Assembly: GCF_947259345.1 (NCBI RefSeq)
Contig: NZ_CAMYLS010000013.1
Span: 1-64,000 of the forward strand
Length of the DNA stretch: 64,000 nt
DNA from: an uncultured Maricaulis sp.
Lineage (GTDB): Bacteria > Pseudomonadota > Alphaproteobacteria > Caulobacterales > Maricaulaceae
Direction: 5' to 3'
This document shows, piece after piece, positions 52,670 through 60,842 of the stretch. A model generated the notes under the pieces. The model had not been told where the DNA came from. It did no database searches and was given only the letters and a program-made list of their open reading frames with translations. How positions within the stretch are numbered: the stretch's first letter is position 1; every line of letters starts with the position of its first letter. A program made the position numbers and the translations under genes.

Positions 52670-52683
52670 CGCGCCAATCGCGC

Positions 52684-53343
52684 TCAGTCCTCGGCCCATT
52701 GACGCAGAAGATTGGCCTTGGTCTTGAGGATCAGGTCGAGCTCACGCGTCTTGCCCTCGCGCTCGAAAAGGCGGTTCGAGACCTGATCGAGATCGAAAAG
52801 GATTTCGCGCTGGTCCGCGCGGCGCACAAGTGACCGGACCCACCCGACAACCGCCAGCCTCTCGCCGCTGGTGACCGGGGCGACATGATGAATGGCCGAA
52901 GTGGCGTAGAGGACGGCATCGCCAGGATCGAGCTTGATTTCGGTCTCGCCCTCCGTTCCGTCCATGACCAGCTCACCGCCCTCATAACTGTCCGGCGCGC
53001 TGAGAAAGAGGGTGAAAGAGAGATCCGCCCGGCGCCCCCCCATGAGCGCATCATCAATATGGGGACCGTATTCCATACCCTCACGATAGCGCGAGACCAG
53101 AATGCGCGAGAGCGCCTTGGGACGGGCAAAGCTGACAAAGCCGGCATGGGTCATCAAGGCCTTGCGGACCTCGCTGCGGACCGTATCGACACGGGCGCCG
53201 GTCTCCAGCTGTTCATTGTCCTTCACATCGCGGGCGACGCGGCCCGCCGTCTTGCCACCATCCCTGAACACCCCCTCACCGATCAGCCTGCGGAGATGAT
53301 CGACTTGCTCAGGCGAGCAGACATTTTGCAGATGAATGAGCAT
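52684..53343 (-). CDS. Fe(II)/2-oxoglutarate-dependent PKHD-type dioxygenase (PiuC/YbiX-like)
   Basis: 219 aa. Facial-triad residues H95-I-D97 and H152 in the IHHV-A-P-V-T-S-G motif, with the 2-oxoglutarate arginine at about R162 (SGER). Close relatives (YbiX, PiuC) are encoded next to catecholate-siderophore TonB receptors and are made under iron limitation. Here the divergent neighbour, 93 bp away, is an EG-repeat lipoprotein instead; no receptor is adjacent. AGGATGG precedes the ATG. Hydroxylation target unknown. Confidence 0.93.
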   Translation of the reverse strand: MLIHLQNVCSPEQVDHLRRLIGEGVFRDGGKTAGRVARDVKDNEQLETGARVDTVRSEVRKALMTHAGFVSFARPKALSRILVSRYREGMEYGPHIDDALMGGRRADLSFTLFLSAPDSYEGGELVMDGTEGETEIKLDPGDAVLYATSAIHHVAPVTSGERLAVVGWVRSLVRRADQREILFDLDQVSNRLFEREGKTRELDLILKTKANLLRQWAED

Positions 53344-53436
53344 GAGCCATCCTGCGACTAATTGTCATTTGCTTGAAAAGCCATTAGGCCTTTATCGCAT
53401 TGATGAGAGTGAAATCCATCCGCGAAAGGAAGTCTC

Positions 53437-54306
53437 ATGGGGATCAAGCGTCGCACGCGTGTCTGGACATCGGTTGGAACCGCCGCACTCCTGGGCGGCT
53501 TGGCCAGTTGCAGTGACCCCGCGGAAGCCCCGGTCGGACCGGACACCCATGAAGACAGCCGGGCGGCGAGCGCTGCGGCCTTCTCGGAAGGAGAAGGTGA
53601 AGGTGAAGGTGAAGGTGAAGGTGAAGGCGGCGGCAGCGGCGGCGAATTCGGCATCGATCCGCTCGAGGCTGAAACCAATCCGGTCATTTACCTGACAGCC
53701 CTGGAAGTCATGCGCGCTCACTACCTGGCCGGTATTGATGCTTTTGAAGCCGGCGAACGCACTGCGGGTGCAGAGATGTTCGCGCACCCGATTTCCGAGA
53801 TTTATATCGATTTCGAACCTGTTCTGGATGCCCGCGGAGCGCCCCTCTTCGGCGACATCATGACGGATGCGTCGGTCGCGCCCTATTCCGGTGAAAGCGA
53901 TGACGCCATTGCGGCGCGCGTGGACGACGTCATCACGGCAATCGACACCGCCTCCGATTTCGCGCCACGCAATCACCTCTCTCCTGCCGGTGTCCATGCC
54001 CGGGTCATGACCGATCTGATTGAGCGCGCCGCCCTGCAATTCGAGGTGCTCGCCACCAATCCGGATGCACAGGAAGCCTATCTCGACGGCTATGGCTTTG
54101 CCCGCGCTGCGGAACGCTATGCCGGCCATCACCTCGAACAGATTGCCGATGGCGATGCCGACCTCGCCCTGCTGCTCGGACGTGCGGTTGGTGCCATACA
54201 GACCGCCTTTCCAACGGCAACACGGCCAACCGTGCTCGCAGGCGACAGCACCAATCTTCTCGCTCTGGCTGGCCAGGTTCGCGCCGGAGCCGACGCGCTG
54301 CGCTGA
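53437..54306 (+). CDS. lipoprotein with (EG)7 tract, function unknown
   Basis: 289 aa starting at 53437 (AAAGGAAG upstream). The lipobox L-A-S-C25 marks a lipoprotein. Residues 51-64 are seven Glu-Gly repeats, encoded by seven tandem 6-bp units (53587-53628) that could expand or contract without a frame shift, then a Gly/Ser linker. The rest (about 75-289) is helical with HYLAGIDAFEAGERTAGAEMF and two later His clusters, which looks like a metal- or haem-binding helical bundle but not a family I can name. Divergent from the PKHD dioxygenase, so iron regulation is possible; inference only. Confidence 0.8.
   Translation: MGIKRRTRVWTSVGTAALLGGLASCSDPAEAPVGPDTHEDSRAASAAAFSEGEGEGEGEGEGEGGGSGGEFGIDPLEAETNPVIYLTALEVMRAHYLAGIDAFEAGERTAGAEMFAHPISEIYIDFEPVLDARGAPLFGDIMTDASVAPYSGESDDAIAARVDDVITAIDTASDFAPRNHLSPAGVHARVMTDLIERAALQFEVLATNPDAQEAYLDGYGFARAAERYAGHHLEQIADGDADLALLLGRAVGAIQTAFPTATRPTVLAGDSTNLLALAGQVRAGADALR
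53587..53628 (+). repeat. hexanucleotide tandem repeat (GAAGGT/A/C)7
   Basis: Seven direct copies of GAAGGN inside the lipoprotein gene; copies 2-6 are identical (GAAGGT). Loss or gain of a unit would change the linker length by two residues. Slipped-strand variation is a reasonable expectation for such a tract. Confidence 0.85.
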
Positions 54307-54517
54307 CGACCGACATCCAAGTGTGATAGCCGACACATCGGCGCTGACCTGCGGACTTTATAGTCGCTGAATGTCAGAACCGGTCAGCCCTCACGACGCA
54401 CACATCACGCCCCGCATAATTTTACCCGACACGCAGGACACGAATCGACGTTGAGGTTGGGGTTGAGGCGCAAATTGTAGCATGGTCGCGCCAAACGGGC
54501 TGAACTGGAGATTTCTG

Positions 54518-54901
54518 ATGGGATATTTCGACATCAATAACTTCATGCCCCATGGCATGTGTTTTCTCTGGCGGCCTGAATTGGTGGGCATGCATGTCAT
54601 CGCCGACCTGGCCATCGCCCTCGCCTATTTCTCCATTCCGATCACCATCATGATCTTTCTGCGCCGTCTCGAGCAGGCCCTGCCTTTTCGCTGGGCGTTC
54701 ATCATGTTTGGCATTTTCATTTTGTTTTGCGGCATCAATCACGTGATGAATATCGTCGTGCTTTGGTACCCGCTCTATTATGTCGAAGCGGTGCTCAAGC
54801 TCTTTACCGCCGCCGCCTCCATTGCGACAGCGGTGCTGATGCTCCCCTTGGTTCCGGTTCTTCTCGACCGGTTTACGCGGATTTCGGAATCGGAAGGATA
54901 G
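54518..54901 (+). CDS. stand-alone ethylene-receptor-type membrane sensor domain
   Basis: 127 aa from the ATG at 54518 (TGGAG 8 nt upstream; in-frame extension upstream is not membrane-like). Three transmembrane helices match the ETR1 ligand domain: D30 and Y37-F-S-I-P41 in helix 1, and the copper-binding pair C71-G-I-N-H75 in helix 2, with K94 in helix 3. The N-terminal MPHGMCFLW motif is the typical start of bacterial relatives of this domain, which are normally fused to PAS/GAF histidine kinases. Here the domain is a separate protein; a different membrane histidine kinase begins 8 bp downstream. Ligand could be ethylene or another small molecule bound by Cu(I). Confidence 0.9.
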   Translation: MGYFDINNFMPHGMCFLWRPELVGMHVIADLAIALAYFSIPITIMIFLRRLEQALPFRWAFIMFGIFILFCGINHVMNIVVLWYPLYYVEAVLKLFTAAASIATAVLMLPLVPVLLDRFTRISESEG

Positions 54902-54909
54902 GCCCGCCC

Positions 54910-56616
54910 TTGTCGCAACCAGCTGACGCGTCGACACCGTCCCGGCCCGAAACGGAGAGCGAGTATGAGACGCTCTCCGGCCTGCTGCACGCCTATCGAA
55001 CCCCCGTTGCGATCATCCTGTTCGGGATCATGGTCTCGCTGATCCTTTTCTTCGCGACACTGGTCGGACAGACCCGCGACAAGGAAAACGCCTTTCGTAG
55101 CTACGCACTCGCACGGGTCGTTGAACTGGACGGCGCCATGGCGACCCTGGACGTCGAGTTGCGTCAACTCGCCCAGGTGATCGATAGCGGCCTCACGCCA
55201 GACGACGCGTTGAACATTTTCAGGACCGCGGGAGTACGCAATCATATCCCGGTGGTCCGTGATATGGGGATTGTCGAGGGTGGCCGCCTACGCGGCGCCC
55301 TGGACAGCGAGATCGGCCAAACCGTCGCCCGGGAGATCGGCGCCCAGATGGCCCGCGATGTTGTGCCAACCGGTTCAGCCATTCTGCCGCTCCCGGGTGA
55401 TGACAGGAGCAATAGCCGCTTTGCCATTATCTTGGGCCTGCCGGAACGCCCCGAGCTGTTTGCTTATGTAGCCTCTGATCTCGATGTCATGCTGGCGAGC
55501 CCCGCCGGCCCCGCTGACCCACTTTGGGTGGTCATCAACATCGCCGACCGCGCACCGACGCACGCGCTTGTCGATACTGCGCAAATGCAAGTCCGGGGCG
55601 ATCGACCCGATATGGACATCCAGTTGGCGCTCGATAGCGCGCCCTTCATGGTGCGCTGGGCGGCTGCCGCGCCCTTCTCCGAAATTCGCGCAACCATCCT
55701 GCCTCGCCGATCCTTTTTGATGCAGCCGGGGGCACTGCCCTGGGTGGTGCTTGCCTCCGCCCTCTTTGCCACCCTGACTATTGGCGCCATCTCGCTGAAA
55801 GACGCCCGCCGGTCCGACGAGATACGCCGCGAAGTGACCCGAAAGACCGCAGAGCTGAGCCGTTCCAACGCCATAATCGCAGCCAAAAATGCCGAGCTGG
55901 ACCGATTTGCCGCGCACGCATCGCACGATTTGCAAGCGCCGCTCAGGGCCATGAAGGGAATTTCCTCATTGCTGGTCGAGCGCCAGCTCGATCTGGATGA
56001 ACGGTCGCGGGATATGCTCGAGCGCATCAACCGGGGCGCGGATCGCGCTCAACGTCTGGTCCAGGATCTGTTGACCTATACCCGCGCGGATCGCCAGGAA
56101 GCCCGCGTGAAATTTATCGAGCCCGAGGCGCTCATCAGCGAAATCGAGGAATTGCTCGGCGCCGCGATCACCGACTCCAACGCCCAACTGAATTGGCAAT
56201 TGGACACGCCAATCTACGGCGACCCCTTCCTTTTGGTCCGCATGCTTCAGAATCTGGTCGGCAATGCGATCAAATATTGCGGAGACGCCGAACCAGAGGT
56301 TCATATCCACGCCCGTCGGGTCGGCGATAACGTCCTGATCAGCGTTACCGATAACGGGATCGGAATCGACAAGGCGTATTTCGGGCGCATCTTCCAGGTC
56401 TTCGAGCGTCTGCATGGTGGCGATACCTATGAAGGCACCGGGATAGGCCTGGCCTTGTGCCAACGAGCCGCGGAACTGCATGGCGGCGACATCGCGGTAA
56501 CCTCAACACCCGGAGAAGGGTCATGCTTTACCGTGCGCCTTCCGGGAAACCTCGCAACAAAGGTCGAGGATTATGACAACTCGACGCCGCAGCGCGCCGT
56601 GTCAAATGATCGCTAG
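54910..56616 (+). CDS. membrane sensor histidine kinase partner of the ethylene-type sensor
   Basis: 568 aa from a TTG start at 54910, 8 bp after the preceding gene (GGAAGGA lies about 11 nt upstream); no other start fits the frame before the first membrane helix. Transmembrane helices at about 32-54 and 275-296 enclose a periplasmic sensor region of CHASE-like size. Then a coiled linker, HisKA with phosphoacceptor H339 (AAHASHDLQAPLR), and HATPase_c with N-box NLVGNAIKY, an intact DNGIG box and GTGIGLALC. The co-encoded 127-aa membrane protein suggests a two-part receptor. No response regulator is adjacent. Confidence 0.9.
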   Translation: MSQPADASTPSRPETESEYETLSGLLHAYRTPVAIILFGIMVSLILFFATLVGQTRDKENAFRSYALARVVELDGAMATLDVELRQLAQVIDSGLTPDDALNIFRTAGVRNHIPVVRDMGIVEGGRLRGALDSEIGQTVAREIGAQMARDVVPTGSAILPLPGDDRSNSRFAIILGLPERPELFAYVASDLDVMLASPAGPADPLWVVINIADRAPTHALVDTAQMQVRGDRPDMDIQLALDSAPFMVRWAAAAPFSEIRATILPRRSFLMQPGALPWVVLASALFATLTIGAISLKDARRSDEIRREVTRKTAELSRSNAIIAAKNAELDRFAAHASHDLQAPLRAMKGISSLLVERQLDLDERSRDMLERINRGADRAQRLVQDLLTYTRADRQEARVKFIEPEALISEIEELLGAAITDSNAQLNWQLDTPIYGDPFLLVRMLQNLVGNAIKYCGDAEPEVHIHARRVGDNVLISVTDNGIGIDKAYFGRIFQVFERLHGGDTYEGTGIGLALCQRAAELHGGDIAVTSTPGEGSCFTVRLPGNLATKVEDYDNSTPQRAVSNDR

Positions 56617-56687
56617 GCTGCGACACCACCTGACAGACCTGATGATCGGCTGGTATAGGCGGGACAACTTGTTTGCTACGGACCGCC

Positions 56688-57623
56688 ATGCCCTCCTTCC
56701 TGGTTGCCGCCCTCTATAAATTTGCGCCGTTGAACGCGGATGCGACACTGCAAGACGACATTCGCACCTTGTGTGTGAGTGAGCATGTCTTCGGCACGCT
56801 TCTGCTCGCCAGCGAGGGAATAAACGGCACGATTGCCGGTCCGGACAACGGTGTTCGGGCCGTTCTCGCCCGCCTGCGCGCTCTGCCTGGTTTCGCGGAT
56901 CTGGAGCACAAGGAGAGTCGCGCCGAGACCCAGCCTTTCCTGCGCATGAAAGTCCGGCTGAAGCGTGAGATCGTCACCATGGGTATCACCGATATCGATC
57001 CGGTCGGTGCCGTCGGGACCTATGTCGAACCGGAAGACTGGAATGACCTCATCACCGCACCCGATGTGGTGACTATTGATACGCGGAATGATTACGAGGT
57101 CCGGATCGGACAATTCGCCGGGGCGATCAATCCGAAGACCGTCTCATTCCGCGAATTCCCCGACTGGTTCCGGACCTTCCGTGAAACCCGCCCCAACGCC
57201 CGCATCGCCATGTATTGCACAGGCGGCATCCGCTGCGAGAAAGCAACGGCGTTCGCGCGGATGGAAGGCGTAGACGAGGTTTTTCATCTCAAGGGCGGCA
57301 TTCTGAAATATCTTGAGCAGATTCCGGAGGCCGAAAGTCGATGGGAAGGCGAGTGCTTTGTCTTTGATCGCCGTGTGGCTGTCACCCACCGGCTGGAAAT
57401 CGGCACGCACACACTTTGCCATGCTTGCCGGGAACCTCTGGGTCCCGAAGACCTGCGATCACCGGACTATCTTCCTGGCCACGCCTGTCCGCATTGTGTC
57501 GAGATCCGCACCCCGGAACAACGTGAACGTTATGCCGAGCGCCATCGCCAGGAAGAGCTGGCCCGCGCGCGCGGCGAACGCCATCTCGGCCAGCCGGGAG
57601 CGCCGCGCGAGGCCGACGCATGA
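56688..57623 (+). CDS. trhO: tRNA uridine(34) hydroxylase TrhO (rhodanese-related)
   Basis: 311 aa from the ATG at 56688. UPF0176 family: N-terminal ferredoxin-like part (about residues 1-95), rhodanese domain with the catalytic loop Y-C177-T-G-G-I-R-C183 and the [11 protein letters not shown] block, and a C-terminal region with two CxxC-like pairs (about C250/C253 and C274/C277). The enzyme inserts a hydroxyl at tRNA wobble uridine (ho5U). It overlaps the GST gene by 4 bp (ATGA), an operon sign. Confidence 0.94.
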   Translation: MPSFLVAALYKFAPLNADATLQDDIRTLCVSEHVFGTLLLASEGINGTIAGPDNGVRAVLARLRALPGFADLEHKESRAETQPFLRMKVRLKREIVTMGITDIDPVGAVGTYVEPEDWNDLITAPDVVTIDTRNDYEVRIGQFAGAINPKTVSFREFPDWFRTFRETRPNARIAMYCTGGIRCEKATAFARMEGVDEVFHLKGGILKYLEQIPEAESRWEGECFVFDRRVAVTHRLEIGTHTLCHACREPLGPEDLRSPDYLPGHACPHCVEIRTPEQRERYAERHRQEELARARGERHLGQPGAPREADA

Positions 57624-58258
57624 GCACCGACCGGCCCATCCTCTGGTCCTTCCGGCGCTGTCCCTATGCGATGCGCGCGCGGCTCTCGCTGCACGTCGCC
57701 GAAATCGAGATCGAGCACAGGGAAATCCTGCTGCGCGACAAACCGGCGGCGATGCTGGACGCGTCGCCGAAAGGCACAATCCCGATTCTCGTCCTGCCTG
57801 ACAGGACAGTGATTGATGAAAGCCTGGACATCATGCTTTGGGCGCTCAGGCGGCATGACCCGGAAGCCTGGCTGCGCAATGAAGCCGCCGCACTGGCGCT
57901 GGCCCACGCCTGTGACACCGAATTCAAGCCGCATCTCGACCGCTACAAGTATGCGACGCGCTATGACGGTGCCGACCCCGATGCGCACCGGACCGCCGCC
58001 GCCGAATTCGTGTCCGAGCTGGAAGCCCGGCTCAAACGCTCCGCATCGCTCGATGGCGAGCATGACGGGCTTGCCGATCACGCCATCTTCCCCTTTATCC
58101 GGCAATACGCGCACACTGATCGGGACTGGTTTGCTGGGCAGGATTGGCCCGCAGTCCAGGCATGGCTGACGCGTCACCTCAACTCTGGTCGATTTGCTGA
58201 AATCATGCGCAAATACCCCTTGTGGACGGCCGCTTCAGACACTCACGATGCCACGTGA
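57620..58258 (+). CDS. glutathione S-transferase-like protein
   Basis: 212 aa. N-terminal thioredoxin fold with the SFRRC14PYAMRARL active-site start, cis-Pro strand IPILVLPD and E-S of the glutathione site (DESLDIMLW), then a helical C-terminal domain. The start overlaps the trhO stop by 4 bp. GST-type proteins of this kind (DUF952-like or stringent-starvation-like) conjugate or bind thiol compounds; the substrate is not known. Confidence 0.9.
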   Translation: MSTDRPILWSFRRCPYAMRARLSLHVAEIEIEHREILLRDKPAAMLDASPKGTIPILVLPDRTVIDESLDIMLWALRRHDPEAWLRNEAAALALAHACDTEFKPHLDRYKYATRYDGADPDAHRTAAAEFVSELEARLKRSASLDGEHDGLADHAIFPFIRQYAHTDRDWFAGQDWPAVQAWLTRHLNSGRFAEIMRKYPLWTAASDTHDAT

Positions 58259-58289
58259 TGCAATGAATCCACAATCGTGGACAGACTTC

Positions 58290-58304
58290 TGCTGCGGCGC
58301 AGCA
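58290..58304 (+). promoter_or_regulatory. small hairpin in receptor leader
   Basis: TGCTGC-GGC-GCAGCA, six-base stem and three-base loop, in the 163-bp leader of the second receptor gene. With the downstream stem at 58337-58368 it makes a structured 5' region. Confidence 0.3.
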
Positions 58305-58336
58305 TAAAGCTGTCACAGAACCGAATTATCCGTTAT

Positions 58337-58368
58337 CGGAGAGTCCATCCTCGTTGTGCCACTCTCCG
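58337..58368 (+). promoter_or_regulatory. 8-bp inverted repeat in receptor leader
   Basis: CGGAGAGT (58337-58344) pairs with ACTCTCCG (58361-58368) across a 16-nt loop, 54-85 nt before the receptor ATG. It could be an operator or a leader RNA hairpin. I see no B12-box or other known riboswitch signature. Confidence 0.35.
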
Positions 58369-58421
58369 TGAAGCCCACTTCGCTGGCACAGCCCAAACTG
58401 GTTGGCTCGAAAGATCTCCTC

Positions 58422-60644
58422 ATGACCCATGCATCCACCGCCCGCAAACGCGTGCAGCTCGCCGGCGTCAGCGCCCTCGCGCTCACCGCCCTCATCCCGA
58501 CCATGGCTGCCGCTCAGTCCGCACCGACATCGACCACCACGGTCGAAACGATCATCGTGACGACGACACGTCGCGAGGAGAACGTCCAGGACATTGCCAA
58601 TTCGGTGACGGCTCAGTCCGGCGAAGCCCTCGCCCCGCTGACCGAAGGCGGCGCCGACATCCTCAGCCTCGCCGCCCGCATCCCGTCGGTCTATGCGGAA
58701 AGCTCCAATGGTCGCGTCGCCCCGCGCTTCTATATCCGCGGCCTCGGCAATACAGATTTCGACCTCGCCGCCTCGCAGCCAGTCTCGGTGATCATGGACA
58801 ATGTGGTGATGGAAAACGTCATCCTGAAATCCTTCCCGCTGTTCGACGTCGCCCAGGTGGAAATCGCCCGCGGCCCGCAGGGCACGCTGTTTGGCCGCAA
58901 CACGACGGCCGGTACGATCAAGTTTGACTCGGTCCGTCCGACCCAGGAAACCGACGGATATGTCAGCGTCTCGGCCGGCTCCTACGGCACGACGAATCTG
59001 GAAGCCGCAATGGGCGGTGCCCTGGTCGAGGACGTTCTGAGCGCCCGGCTCTCGCTGCTCTCACAGCACCGCGATGACTGGATCGACAATGGCTTCACCG
59101 GCGAGAACAACGCGCTCGGCGGCTTTGATGAGCAAGCCGGCCGCGCCCAGCTACTCTACACGCCGACCGAGTCCTTCGAGGCGCTGCTGAACGTGCATGC
59201 CCGATCGCTGGTCGGCACCTCGGCCGTCTTCCGCGCCAATATCCTGACCCCGGGCGGCAATGCGCTGAACGGCAATTATGTGCGCGACGAAGTCTATTTC
59301 GACAGCACCTTCAACAATCCGCAGGCCTATGACAGCTGGGGCACCAGCGCGGCGCTGAACTACTACACCGATACCGGGGTAACCCTGACCTCGATCACCG
59401 GCTACGAGACCGCCGAGGGCTATTCGCTCGGCGATATTGATGGCGGCAATCTGGTCACCGGACCGGGCGTCATTCCCTTCCCGTCTGAAACCCAGGACGG
59501 CATCGACACGCTCGAGCAATTCACCCAGGAATTCCGCGTCGCCTTCAGCGACGACCAGGCGACCACCTGGCAGCTTGGCGCCTACTATTTCGAAGGCGAG
59601 TTCGACATCACCACAGTTGGCCCGAATGGCGGCTTCCCGCCCTCAACCACCGTGCGCCACGACAACACACTGTGGTCGGCCTTCGGGCAGGTCAGTCATC
59701 AGCTGAATGACAATCTCGAGCTCTCCGGTGGCCTGCGTTTCACGCATGACGCCAAGTCGCTGATCGGCGTGGTGACCTCCATACCGGTCACGCCGGTCTC
59801 CGTGTCGGATGACCAGTTCAGCTGGGACCTGTCGGCCTACTACGATCTGGATGACCGCCAGGCCGTGTTCGCACGCCTCGCCCGCGGTTTCCGCGGCCCG
59901 TCAATCCAGGCCCGTGACGTGGCTTTCTTCAACCCGCCCTCGATCGCCAACAGCGAAACATCGACCTCGTTTGAAGTTGGCTACAAGTCCGAGCCGCTTG
60001 ATGGTCGCGCCCGCTTCAATGCGACGGCCTTCTACTACCAGGTCGACGACCTGCAGCTTTCCGCTGTTGGCGGCGGCGGCAATCTTGTCCAGCTGGTCAA
60101 CGCCGATCGCGGCGTTGGCTATGGCTTCGAGATCGACAGTGAGATGTGGGTGACCGACAATCTCTTCGTCACCGCGGGCCTGTCATGGAATGAGACCGAG
60201 CTGCAGGACAATGACCTGGAAGTCGGCGTGTGCGCCCAGTGCACAGTGCTCGATCCGGATGCGGACAATGATGGTTTCGTCGAAGTCGACGGCAATCCCT
60301 TCCCGCAGGCCCCGGATTACATCCTCTCCTTCACCGCCCGCTACTCCATCCCGGCCGACAATGGTGGCGAATGGTTCGCGTATACGGACTGGTTCTACCA
60401 GGGACGCACCAACCTCTTCCTGTACGAGTCCGAAGAGTTCTACTCGGACGGCAATTTCGAAGGGGGTCTGCGCCTCGGATATGCCGGTGAGCTGGACGGC
60501 GGCCAAGATTACGAACTGGCCGTCTTTGCCCGCAATATCACCGACGAAGACAATCTCGTGGGTGGCATCGACTTCAACAACAATACCGGCTTCGTCAATG
60601 AGCCGCGCATAGTGGGTGTCTCCTTCCGAGCCAGCCTGAACTAG
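58422..60644 (+). CDS. TonB-dependent outer-membrane receptor
   Basis: 740 aa from the ATG at 58422, which starts a signal peptide cut near residue 32 (TMAAAQ). TonB-box region VETIIVTTTRREEN (about residues 41-54), plug with FYIRGLGNTDFD and VEIARGPQGTLFGRNTTAG, and a C-terminal barrel ending in the usual hydrophobic strand (GVSFRASLN). The strands contain many aromatic girdle residues. It imports an unknown substrate; its neighbours (trhO/GST before, amidohydrolase after on the other strand) do not define it. A bidirectional terminator follows at 60671-60702. Confidence 0.95.
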   Translation: MTHASTARKRVQLAGVSALALTALIPTMAAAQSAPTSTTTVETIIVTTTRREENVQDIANSVTAQSGEALAPLTEGGADILSLAARIPSVYAESSNGRVAPRFYIRGLGNTDFDLAASQPVSVIMDNVVMENVILKSFPLFDVAQVEIARGPQGTLFGRNTTAGTIKFDSVRPTQETDGYVSVSAGSYGTTNLEAAMGGALVEDVLSARLSLLSQHRDDWIDNGFTGENNALGGFDEQAGRAQLLYTPTESFEALLNVHARSLVGTSAVFRANILTPGGNALNGNYVRDEVYFDSTFNNPQAYDSWGTSAALNYYTDTGVTLTSITGYETAEGYSLGDIDGGNLVTGPGVIPFPSETQDGIDTLEQFTQEFRVAFSDDQATTWQLGAYYFEGEFDITTVGPNGGFPPSTTVRHDNTLWSAFGQVSHQLNDNLELSGGLRFTHDAKSLIGVVTSIPVTPVSVSDDQFSWDLSAYYDLDDRQAVFARLARGFRGPSIQARDVAFFNPPSIANSETSTSFEVGYKSEPLDGRARFNATAFYYQVDDLQLSAVGGGGNLVQLVNADRGVGYGFEIDSEMWVTDNLFVTAGLSWNETELQDNDLEVGVCAQCTVLDPDADNDGFVEVDGNPFPQAPDYILSFTARYSIPADNGGEWFAYTDWFYQGRTNLFLYESEEFYSDGNFEGGLRLGYAGELDGGQDYELAVFARNITDEDNLVGGIDFNNNTGFVNEPRIVGVSFRASLN

Positions 60645-60670
60645 GCCTCGCAAGGAAAGTTAACAAATGA

Positions 60671-60702
60671 AAAGCTCCGGGAATTTTCCCGGAGCTTTTT
60701 TT
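60671..60702. terminator. rho-independent terminator, usable in both directions
   Basis: A 12-13-bp stem built on AAAGCTCCGGGAA with a tiny loop is followed by a seven-T tract on the plus strand (60696-60702) and, read on the minus strand, by TTTT. It ends the receptor transcript 26 bp after its stop and could also stop the convergent amidohydrolase transcript. Confidence 0.9.
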
Positions 60703-60787
60703 ATTCGGTGAAATCTGCGGCCGGTGATGGCAAGGTGATCCTGACGCTGCTCAAGGCAGTTTGTTCACCTGATTTCCCCCCGAGACT

Positions 60788-60821
60788 GAGGGCGCTCCCG
60801 TTGAGCGCCCTCTTTCTTTTT
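60788..60821 (+). terminator. second plus-strand rho-independent terminator without an obvious gene
   Basis: GAGGGCGCTC-CCGTT-GAGCGCCCTC (60788-60812) followed by TTTCTTTTT. It lies 85 bp after the receptor terminator and 22 bp before the stop of the convergent amidohydrolase gene. Either it is a backup terminator or it ends a short separate transcript of the 60703-60787 interval. Confidence 0.7.
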
Positions 60822-60842
60822 CGCGGTCCAGCCCATGCGCCA

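Noticed and set aside
54307-54910. Ethylene-type sensor and kinase as one gene broken by a frameshift
   Set aside because: The small protein ends in a normal charged tail with a stop codon, and the kinase has its own first transmembrane helix and periplasmic domain; a fused form would not need these. A split pair is the better reading, though it should be checked in relatives.
58259-58421. Possible cobalamin riboswitch before the second TonB receptor
   Set aside because: The string GTGCCACTCTCC looks superficially like a B12 box, but the other conserved riboswitch segments are not present and the spacing is wrong.
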